5,417 nt of DNA, from positions 1 through 5,417 of the forward strand of contig CAMILJ010000144.1 of assembly GCA_946222625.1 (NCBI GenBank), read 5' to 3'. Made by a program: the position numbers and the translations under genes. The notes beneath the pieces were generated by a model, which ran no database searches, had not been told where the DNA came from, and saw only the letters and a list, made by a program, of their open reading frames with translations. Shown in pieces: positions 1 to 4,254 of this stretch. The stretch is from an uncultured Corynebacterium sp. Lineage in GTDB: Bacteria > Actinomycetota > Actinomycetes > Mycobacteriales > Mycobacteriaceae. Numbering within the stretch: the stretch's first letter is position 1; every line of letters starts with the position of its first letter.

Positions 1-1
1 T

Positions 2-2284
2 GCCGTCCTCCGCGAAGCGCGCGATCGCACCGCGGGGGATTTTTTCTTGGAGTCGTCCATCGCCCAGGCGGGCCTTGGGCCGTGGGTGCCGCTTGTCGAT
101 TTCGCCGTCGGCGACATCGTCAACGTCGAGATTTTCGGCCGCGTCGTGCAGCTGCCGGTTACCCGCATTGAGCCGATTGTCGATGATGCGGTCATCGTCG
201 GCTGGACCGTGCACGTCGGCGGCCAGGTCGTCGGCGACGCCAAGGCCCGCGAGGAGGAGAACGCGGAGATTCGGCGCGCGCTGGTCCGCGATCAGCGCGA
301 CCTTGCCGGCATCGAGGCACAAGTCTCCAAAGCCGCCCGCGACGCCACGGACGCCAAGGCCACCGCAAACACGGCCCTCAACGAGGTCCGCGACGCCGAT
401 GGAAAAATCGCCTCCCACGTCCAGTCCGCGCGCAAGGCACACGAAGATGCCTCCGCCGCCTCCGCCCGTAGCTTCGAGCACTCCGAACAATCCGCGCTCC
501 ACTCCGAGGCGGCGCGTGGCCATTCGGACCAGTCCGCCCTGCACTCCGAACGCGCCGGCGAGCACTCGGAATCCGCGGCGCGGTACTCGAAATCCGCCGG
601 ACAAGATGCGCGCCGGGCCGAGTTAGCGTCGCTGCAGTCGTCCGAATCGTCGGCGGCGTCGCAGGTGGCGTCGCTGGCGTCGCATGCAGCGTCGGCGGCG
701 AGCGTGTCGTACTCGGTAGTCTCGTTCGAGCACTCGGAGTCGGCCCGTCGCCACTCGGACCAGTCCGCGGTGCACTCCCTGCGCGCCGGGGAGCACTCCG
801 ACAAGGCAGCGGAACATTCCCGGGAAGCCGGGGTGTCTGCATCCGCGGCGGAGGCGTCGTCGTTGGAGTCCTCCGCCGCGTCGAAGAAGGCCGCGGGCTT
901 CTCGGATTCGGCGCGACGGTATTCGGATTCGGCCTCCCGCGCCTCTGACTCGTCCGCGTCATCCTCCGAAGCCTCCCAGCGTCACTCCAAGGACGCGGTC
1001 GATGCCAAGGACTTCTCGCAGGCTGCTGCGCGCGAAGCGGAACGGCTGCGCGGCGAGGCCGAGGGGTTCCGCAACGAGGCCGAGTTGTCGCGTAGAACCG
1101 CGGAGGACAATCGTGCCGCCGCGGAGAACGCCCGCGCTGATGCGGAGGCGAAACGTGACGAGGCTGAAACCTCGCGCCGGTCGTCGTTTTCTGCGATGTA
1201 CGCCTCGCACGCGTCGATGGCGATGGCGGAGCAGGAGCGCGCCGCGGCTGAAAACGAACGCCGCTTGGCCGAGCTCGAGCGAGCCACGGCGGAGGACAAT
1301 CGTGCCGCCGCGGAGAAGGCGCGCTCCGGTGCTGAAACCGCCCGCGACGATGCGGAGTCCAAACGCGCCGCGGCCGAAAAACAGCGTGACGAGGCGGAGG
1401 GGTTTCGCCGGTCGTCGTTTTCTGCGATGCACGCCTCGCACGCGTCGATGGCGATGGCGGAGCAGGAACGCGCGTCGGCGGAAAACGAACGCCGACTGGC
1501 CGAGCTTGGCCGTGCTGATGCCGAGGATTCCCGCAAGGCCGCCGAGCTCGAACGCGCCGCGGCTGAAAAAGCCCGCGACAAGGCCGACGGTCACCGCCAG
1601 GACGCGTTCGAGGCCCGCGGCAAGGCCATTGACGAAGCAAAAGCCGCTGCACAGTCCGCGCTGGAAACCCTGTCGGTGCAGCAGTTCTACACCGGCCAGC
1701 AGTCGAAGCTGCTGCAGGGCATGGTGTATTGGACTCGTGAGCAGCGCACGCGCGTGTATAGCCACTCAGGGCCGGGCACGAAAACGCACGAGGGCGATCT
1801 GCTGAAAACGTGGGACTACAACAGTCAGCGGGGTCTATCTTTCGAGGCGACTGGGAATTGGTGGGGCAAGATCACCTTCCAGCTGGAATTTAAGGGCGGC
1901 ACTGATTCGGCTGTTGACCTGCACACCTACAACGTCGGCTTCGATAAGCGCAGCGGTACTTTCAAGCAGGGAGCTGTCCACATGGCCTTTATGAATGCGC
2001 ATATTCAGGTGGAGGTGTGGAAGCCGAATAACGCGACGTTTTACCTGCCTGTGGATACGGAGACTGGGAAGGTCACGAGCGTGGATGCGTACCTTACCCC
2101 GGCTGGTAATCCTTTTCGCCTGTATTCGGACGGCAGTATTGAGGTCGGGATTAAGGCCGGGTTGAGGAATGTGGAGAGGCGCGTGGTGGGTGGCGTGGAG
2201 CGGTTCTATCCGGTGAAGCAGAAGATCCCAGGCACGAGTCTTTCGGTGTGGCCTGCATACATCGAAGTCAATGAAGTCGGATAA
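2..2284 (+). CDS. Large phage minor tail protein / tail fibre with long heptad rod (5' partial)
   Basis: The frame is open to the left edge, so this is the last 760 codons of a longer gene. A TTG at 47 with GGGGGA before it could serve as a start, but I think it is internal, because the flanking residues read as one domain. Numbering from position 2, residues 1 to about 100 (including LGPWVPLVDFAVGD and GWTVHVGG) resemble the end of actinophage Gp37-like minor tail proteins; this is recognition from memory, not a search. Residues about 100-159 are helical linker. Residues 160-555 are heptad repeats: first H-S-[ED]-x-[SA]-A-x, then A-E-x-x-R-x-x. Residues 556-760 are a non-repetitive, aromatic-rich and probably beta-rich tip, which I infer binds the host surface or caps the rod. 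No signal peptide or membrane segment is seen. The first small gene of the downstream cluster follows after 52 bases. Structural role is fairly sure; receptor binding is inference. Confidence 0.85.
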   Translation, partial: AVLREARDRTAGDFFLESSIAQAGLGPWVPLVDFAVGDIVNVEIFGRVVQLPVTRIEPIVDDAVIVGWTVHVGGQVVGDAKAREEENAEIRRALVRDQRDLAGIEAQVSKAARDATDAKATANTALNEVRDADGKIASHVQSARKAHEDASAASARSFEHSEQSALHSEAARGHSDQSALHSERAGEHSESAARYSKSAGQDARRAELASLQSSESSAASQVASLASHAASAASVSYSVVSFEHSESARRHSDQSAVHSLRAGEHSDKAAEHSREAGVSASAAEASSLESSAASKKAAGFSDSARRYSDSASRASDSSASSSEASQRHSKDAVDAKDFSQAAAREAERLRGEAEGFRNEAELSRRTAEDNRAAAENARADAEAKRDEAETSRRSSFSAMYASHASMAMAEQERAAAENERRLAELERATAEDNRAAAEKARSGAETARDDAESKRAAAEKQRDEAEGFRRSSFSAMHASHASMAMAEQERASAENERRLAELGRADAEDSRKAAELERAAAEKARDKADGHRQDAFEARGKAIDEAKAAAQSALETLSVQQFYTGQQSKLLQGMVYWTREQRTRVYSHSGPGTKTHEGDLLKTWDYNSQRGLSFEATGNWWGKITFQLEFKGGTDSAVDLHTYNVGFDKRSGTFKQGAVHMAFMNAHIQVEVWKPNNATFYLPVDTETGKVTSVDAYLTPAGNPFRLYSDGSIEVGIKAGLRNVERRVVGGVERFYPVKQKIPGTSLSVWPAYIEVNEVG
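479..1003 (+). repeat. His/Ser/Ala heptad array encoding first half of the fibre rod
   Basis: Twenty-five consecutive 21-base units encode seven-residue repeats with no insertion or deletion. The clearest runs are HSEQSAL, HSEAARG, HSDQSAL, HSERAGE, HSESAAR, YSKSAGQ from 479, and HSESARR, HSDQSAV, HSLRAGE, HSDKAAE, HSREAGV from 731. A degenerate third run starts at 899 (FSDSARR, YSDSASR). Between them lie Ser/Ala-only spacers (about 626-709 and 836-898). Positions 521-570 and 752-801 match at 42 of 50 bases, an offset of 231 bases or exactly 11 heptads. Continuous phase suggests an alpha-helical coiled coil with small or polar core residues; the oligomeric state cannot be read from sequence. 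Confidence 0.85.
1100..1128 (+). repeat. 29-bp direct repeat, copy 1 (encodes AEDNRAAAE)
   Basis: Identical to 1289-1317 over 29 bases. The offset is 189 bases, or nine heptads, unlike the 231-base offset of the 62-bp pair. The array therefore has more than one duplication history, always in whole heptads. Confidence 0.9.
1175..1236 (+). repeat. 62-bp direct repeat, copy 1
   Basis: This matches 1406-1467 at 61 of 62 bases, with one T/C difference (1199 versus 1430) that changes Tyr to His. The spacing is 231 bases, or 77 codons and 11 heptads, so gain or loss of a unit would keep both reading frame and coiled-coil register. Similarity continues at lower identity to about 1272. It encodes the uncharged Ser/Met patch. 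Confidence 0.92.
1289..1317 (+). repeat. 29-bp direct repeat, copy 2
   Basis: Exact second copy of 1100-1128 within the A-E-x-x-R heptad array of the tail-fibre gene. Confidence 0.9.
1406..1467 (+). repeat. 62-bp direct repeat, copy 2
   Basis: Second copy of the 1175-1236 element, inside the tail-fibre gene. Near-identity at third codon positions, while the surrounding heptads have diverged, points to a recent duplication or to gene conversion between the copies. Confidence 0.92.
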
Positions 2285-2321
2285 CCCAGCTTGACCGCCG
2301 TGAGGTGGCCAGCACACCAAT

Positions 2322-2331
2322 GGAAGGAAGG
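2322..2331 (+). promoter_or_regulatory. Ribosome binding site of the 122-aa gene
   Basis: GGAAGGAAGG lies five bases before the ATG at 2337. It fixes that start over the in-frame ATG at 2361, which has no such sequence in front of it. Confidence 0.8.
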
Positions 2332-2336
2332 AAAAC

Positions 2337-2705
2337 ATGACCACACCAGTGAAAATCGTCATGCCGTACGGGGTGACGGTACAGGGATTGGGTGCCAGCC
2401 AGGCCCAAATCGTGGGCAGTCACCCGAAAAAATACAACGACTACGATTTGACGCTCACGCCTGGGCCGTGCCAGGTAGCAGCGTCATGGGCGGGGCCGGA
2501 GTCGGTAAAGATCGTGAACTACAACCAGAACAGCCGGAAGGTCACGAACGTGGCTACTATCCCCGAAAAAGCGGGGGGGGGGTCGCGCCGCATCATGGTC
2601 ACCGTCGGAGCACTCGCAGGCGACCGCATCAGCCTCACCGGATCTGCAGCACTCACAGCAGGTGCGACAGGCACTCTCGAGGTGTACCCGATGCCCAACG
2701 AGTAG
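2337..2705 (+). CDS. Small predicted virion/tail-tip protein, tandem family member 1 (122 aa)
   Basis: I do not recognise a named family. The ATG at 2337 follows a strong GGAAGGAAGG. The protein has no signal peptide or membrane segment and is made of alternating hydrophobic beta-type stretches: YDLTLTPG, QVAASWAG, SVKIVNYN, RRIMVTVGALAGDRISL, and TGTLEVYPMP at the end. That suggests a compact beta-sandwich. By eye it lines up with the next two genes, for example QVAASWAGPES with DVIVTWSGRPA, and it shares the N-terminal MTTP with the third. It follows the fibre gene closely, so I infer a tail-tip accessory or other minor virion protein. Oddity: ten consecutive G bases (2573-2582) encode Gly-Gly-Gly near residue 80, and a one-base slip there would change the C-terminal third. 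Real gene: fairly sure; function: unknown. Confidence 0.8.
   Translation: MTTPVKIVMPYGVTVQGLGASQAQIVGSHPKKYNDYDLTLTPGPCQVAASWAGPESVKIVNYNQNSRKVTNVATIPEKAGGGSRRIMVTVGALAGDRISLTGSAALTAGATGTLEVYPMPNE
2573..2582 (+). repeat. G10 homopolymer inside the 122-aa gene
   Basis: Ten consecutive G bases read in frame as Ala-Gly-Gly-Gly-Ser, where the first Ala codon ends in G. One added G would shift to a frame that stops at 2729-2731, immediately before the next gene's ATG. One lost G would shift to a frame open to 3132. It could be a slippage (phase-variation) tract or simply an error-prone site in sequencing. Confidence 0.95.
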
Positions 2706-2718
2706 CGCGCCGCGCCGG

Positions 2719-2727
2719 GGCGGTGGT
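2719..2727 (+). promoter_or_regulatory. GGCGGTGGT leader, likely ribosome binding site of the 126-aa gene
   Basis: GGCGGTGGT ends four bases before the ATG at 2732. It is a poor match to AGGAGG, but the same nine bases precede the next gene at 3117-3125, so I read it as the ribosome binding region. It sits in the 26-base gap after the stop of the 122-aa gene. Confidence 0.5.
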
Positions 2728-2731
2728 GTAG

Positions 2732-3112
2732 ATGGCTGGGCAGATGATGGAGCGGGTGGCGAAGCAGCGTACCGCAGGGTCACAGACGATGGACCTCGTG
2801 TTCCCCACGACCGAACACAACGTGTACGTGCTCCTCGGCGCGGGAGTGTTCGACGTGATTGTCACGTGGTCGGGCCGTCCAGCAATCGCAGTGGTACACC
2901 AGCTCGACGGAACCAGCGTTTTTCACAACTGGGTTATCAAGGAGTCTACGTTCCACGGGGAGCGCAGGGGTATGGTCAGGCTCTCATCCGAGAGCCCGAA
3001 TCAGCGTTTCTATCTCCAATCCAGCGGTTCCGTACTAGAGTCCAATCTGCGCTGCTCAGTGCAGGTCATCCCCGCCAACCTCACCTTCGACTTCGAGGTC
3101 ACCACCTCGTAG
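2732..3112 (+). CDS. Small predicted virion/tail-tip protein, tandem family member 2 (126 aa)
   Basis: Unrecognised family. It starts at the ATG at 2732; in-frame ATGs at 2744 and 2747 are alternatives without a better leader. The sequence is rich in beta-type stretches (TMDLVFP, YVLLGAGVFDVIVTWSG, AIAVVHQLDG, GMVRLSS, CSVQVIP, TFDFEVTT) with no membrane segment. Aligned by eye, TMDLVFP matches SLDFVYLP of the third gene, FDVIVTWSGRPAIAVV matches CQVAASWAGPESVKIV of the first, and the C-terminal SVQVIP matches LEVYPMP and AVQIVNFP. I infer it is a paralogue in a three-gene cluster. Spacing to the neighbours is 26 and 19 bases, so it is surely co-translated on one message. Role by position only: minor structural or tail-tip protein. 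Confidence 0.78.
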   Translation: MAGQMMERVAKQRTAGSQTMDLVFPTTEHNVYVLLGAGVFDVIVTWSGRPAIAVVHQLDGTSVFHNWVIKESTFHGERRGMVRLSSESPNQRFYLQSSGSVLESNLRCSVQVIPANLTFDFEVTTS

Positions 3113-3116
3113 CCCA

Positions 3117-3125
3117 GGCGGTGGT
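3117..3125 (+). promoter_or_regulatory. GGCGGTGGT leader, likely ribosome binding site of the 136-aa gene
   Basis: Same GGCGGTGGT as before the 126-aa gene, here six bases before the ATG at 3132. Both gaps also begin with a TAG stop followed by a C-rich stretch, which suggests gene and leader were copied together. Confidence 0.5.
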
Positions 3126-3131
3126 CGCGTA

Positions 3132-3542
3132 ATGACCACCCCGAATGTTGATCTCAAGACTGAGCTGTACCTACCGAAAACCTACATTTTCGAGCGGAAA
3201 GGCAAAGCCTACGGTGACGTAGCGGACATGACGCAGCAGGCCACCTCGCTCGATTTCGTCTACTTGCCCAGGGGGCTAAGCCTTGTCACCGTCACAGTGA
3301 CAGGTATGGCAACAGCCATGGTTAAGGTCTGGATTAATGGGCCGAACGGCTACAGGGAACCCTTGACGGAAAACATCAACGTAAAAGGGGTGACGCAGCG
3401 AATCTGGGCGGGCCAAATCTCCAACCCGGGTGACGGCAATCAGGGCAGGTGGCTGAAACTCCAAGCGTGGAACGTCAGCACGCAGGCTATGAACAATGGC
3501 TCCGTTGCCGTCCAGATCGTGAACTTCCCACCAGAAAACTAA
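3132..3542 (+). CDS. Small predicted virion/tail-tip protein, tandem family member 3 (136 aa)
   Basis: Unrecognised family. The ATG at 3132 begins MTTP, as in the first gene of the cluster. Beta-type stretches follow in order: TELYLPKTYIFERKG, SLDFVYLPRG, SLVTVTVTG, AMVKVWING, QRIWAGQI, RWLKLQAWNVS and SVAVQIVNFP; no signal peptide or membrane helix. The loop NGPNGYREP, the several Trp/Tyr residues and the Gly/Asn-rich segment SNPGDGNQG would suit exposed loops of a carbohydrate- or surface-contacting beta-sandwich, but that is inference. It is the last gene before a strong terminator, so it closes the tail transcription unit. It resembles the two preceding genes in size, strand order and C-terminal pattern. 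Real gene: fairly sure; function: unknown. Confidence 0.8.
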   Translation: MTTPNVDLKTELYLPKTYIFERKGKAYGDVADMTQQATSLDFVYLPRGLSLVTVTVTGMATAMVKVWINGPNGYREPLTENINVKGVTQRIWAGQISNPGDGNQGRWLKLQAWNVSTQAMNNGSVAVQIVNFPPEN

Positions 3543-3543
3543 T

Positions 3544-3577
3544 CGCCCGTGCTCAAACTGCGCGGGCGTTTCTCTTT
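3544..3577 (+). terminator. Rho-independent terminator after the tail gene cluster
   Basis: Arms 3544-3552 (CGCCCGTGC) and 3560-3568 (GCGCGGGCG) pair over nine base pairs with one G-T wobble, with a seven-base loop and a T-rich run TTTCTCTTT after it. It begins two bases after the stop of the 136-aa gene. Confidence 0.82.
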
Positions 3578-3578
3578 G

Positions 3579-3584
3579 AAAGGA
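3579..3584 (+). promoter_or_regulatory. Ribosome binding site of the 149-aa gene
   Basis: AAAGGA lies seven bases before the ATG at 3592, directly after the terminator T-run. No convincing promoter fits in the gap between terminator and gene, so readthrough, or a promoter inside the preceding gene, must supply its message. Confidence 0.65.
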
Positions 3585-3591
3585 AAAATCT

Positions 3592-4041
3592 ATGTCTCTT
3601 GACTCTGTCCGCGCTGCGCTTGACGAGCTGGATCCGGGGGATTACCCCGAGGCGGCGCGTCTTGCGGTGATGCGGCTTGACGATGGTCAGCTTCTCCGCC
3701 ACCGCATGTGGGCGGCCGACGACGAGGTGAAGCGCCGCGCCGCGGAGCTGGCCAAGGCGCAGGGCGCGACCGACGCGGTGCGCAACATGCGCGCGACGGT
3801 GCCGGCACTCGCTCCGGTGGCGGCGGTGATCCCGGAGTCCAGCCCGTATGCCGGTATGGCGAACGTGTTGGAATTCGACCCGACCAAGCCGTTCATCGAC
3901 GGTGATCTGGTGTGGGCCTCCGACCGCGTGTGGCAGGTGACGTCGGACGCCCCGGTGTCGACGCCTCCGGCGGAGGGCCGCGGGTATGTAGCTGTCCCCC
4001 CACCGTCCCCGGAGGAGGACCCGGGTGCCGCTGAATCCTGA
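3592..4041 (+). CDS. Hypothetical phage protein, helical N-terminus plus GD-x-V...VW C-terminal module (149 aa)
   Basis: I do not recognise the family. The ATG at 3592 has AAAGGA in front. Residues 1-65 look helical and charged (DPGDYPEAARLAVMRLDDGQ, DDEVKRRAAELAKAQ). Residues 67-85 are an Ala/Val/Pro-rich linker. Residues about 94-135 contain FDPTKPFIDGDLVWASDRVW followed by a Pro-rich turn. The GD-x-V...W pattern recalls the small beta modules of family 5/12 carbohydrate-binding type found on chitinases and phage proteins; this is a weak resemblance and needs a profile search. The tail (residues 136-149) is Pro/Glu-rich and disordered-looking. It overlaps the next gene by 17 bases, and that gene carries a similar module, so the two are translationally coupled and probably related in role. 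Position between tail genes and endolysin fits a small structural or base-plate protein, but also an unknown late function. Confidence 0.75.
   Translation: MSLDSVRAALDELDPGDYPEAARLAVMRLDDGQLLRHRMWAADDEVKRRAAELAKAQGATDAVRNMRATVPALAPVAAVIPESSPYAGMANVLEFDPTKPFIDGDLVWASDRVWQVTSDAPVSTPPAEGRGYVAVPPPSPEEDPGAAES
4011..4018 (+). promoter_or_regulatory. Strong ribosome binding site for the 57-aa gene
   Basis: GGAGGAGG lies six bases before the GTG at 4025, inside the 3' end of the 149-aa gene, where it encodes part of a Pro-Glu-Glu-Asp tail. This match decides the GTG start and is the main sign that the short frame is a real gene. Confidence 0.8.
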
Positions 4042-4198
4042 CGCCGGCCGGTGGCGTCTCGCCCTCCCCTGGGAGGCGGACACCGAACTTAGTCAAGGCG
4101 ACCGGGTCAATTTCGGCGGCCACGTATGGGAGATCCTGCGCGATCACCGCGCCGACGCCATCCCACCAAGAGCCCCCGACCTGTACCGACGAATCTAA
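4025..4198 (+). CDS. 57-aa GD-x-V...VW mini-protein, overlapping gene with GTG start
   Basis: This short frame begins at GTG 4025 behind a near-ideal GGAGGAGG and ends at TAA 4196-4198, just before a terminator. The product starts MPLNPDAGRWRLALPWE, continues LSQGDRVNFGGHVWEILRDH and ends PPRAPDLYRRI. The middle matches the pattern of the preceding protein (FIDGDLVWASDRVWQV): Gly-Asp-x-Val, then Val-Trp, then a Pro-Pro turn. The GD-V-x5-W-E core and terminal LYRRI look like the small family 5/12-type carbohydrate-binding fold seen in many phage proteins, recalled rather than searched. No membrane segment is present, so it is not a holin. It overlaps its upstream neighbour by 17 bases. Role is unknown; a wall- or fibre-associated binding module is an inference. 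Confidence 0.75.
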   Translation: MPLNPDAGRWRLALPWEADTELSQGDRVNFGGHVWEILRDHRADAIPPRAPDLYRRI

Positions 4199-4203
4199 AC
4201 CCG

Positions 4204-4230
4204 AAAGCCCCGCACTAGCGGGGCTTTTCT
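4204..4230 (+). terminator. Rho-independent terminator before the endolysin
   Basis: Arms 4204-4213 (AAAGCCCCGC) and 4218-4227 (GCGGGGCTTT) pair perfectly over ten base pairs around a four-base ACTA loop, followed by a short T-run. It starts six bases after the TAA of the 57-aa gene. Because the ends of the stem are A/T it also reads as a hairpin with flanking A and T tracts, so it could work on both strands. Confidence 0.88.
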
Positions 4231-4242
4231 CATACCCAAGTT

Positions 4243-4248
4243 AGGAGG
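4243..4248 (+). promoter_or_regulatory. Ribosome binding site of the endolysin gene
   Basis: A perfect AGGAGG six bases before the ATG at 4255 sets the start of the endolysin. Only 24 bases separate it from the terminator, too few for an obvious independent promoter. Confidence 0.85.
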
Positions 4249-4254
4249 CAGGAT

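Larger units (their letters stand above)
1037..1666 (+). repeat. A-E-x-x-R heptad array, 30 uninterrupted units, second half of the fibre rod
   Basis: Exactly thirty 21-base units encode heptads of the form A-E-x-x-R-x-x (AERLRGE, AEGFRNE, AELSRRT, AEDNRAA and so on), ending with AAQSALE before the tip domain. Ala is nearly invariant at position 1, Glu at 2 and Arg at 5, which suggests a regular ladder of Glu/Arg salt bridges around an Ala-rich core. Four heptads break the pattern: SFSAMYA/SHASMAM at 1184-1225 and SFSAMHA/SHASMAM at 1415-1456. The register is offset by four residues from the His/Ser array, so the Ala here corresponds to the Ser/Ala at position 5 there. Confidence 0.9.

Noticed and set aside
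47..49. TTG start with GGGGGA in front as the true start of the fibre gene
   Set aside because: The frame is open to the left edge and the upstream residues (AVLREARDRTAGDFF) lead smoothly into the domain, so an internal TTG is more likely. Sequence to the left would settle it.
378..1652. Long minus-strand frames over the fibre gene (424, 268, 199 and 170 aa)
   Set aside because: They mirror the biased repetitive codons of the forward gene; the products are low-complexity Arg/Pro or Ser/Ala strings, without starts supported by a ribosome binding site. The forward frame has perfect heptads.
479..1666. CRISPR array, because of evenly spaced repeats
   Set aside because: The units are 21 bases, in frame, diverged at third positions, with no constant repeat and no variable spacers of 30-40 bases.
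479..1666. Host cell-surface adhesin or wall-anchored Ser/Ala-rich protein
   Set aside because: No sorting signal or membrane anchor at the C-terminus, and the neighbours are phage tail-type genes and an endolysin.
1002..1805. 267-codon forward frame overlapping the heptad region
   Set aside because: An Arg/Pro-rich frame shadow of the A-E-x-x-R repeats; no ribosome binding site and it runs across the rod-tip boundary without a domain of its own.
2291..2731. 146-codon forward frame overlapping the 122-aa gene
   Set aside because: It has no ribosome binding site and an irregular Arg/His-rich product; it is out of frame with the beta-pattern shared by the tandem family. It matters only as the frame reached after a +1 G slip.
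4025..4198. Holin
   Set aside because: The position before the endolysin is typical, but the 57 residues contain no hydrophobic membrane-spanning stretch.
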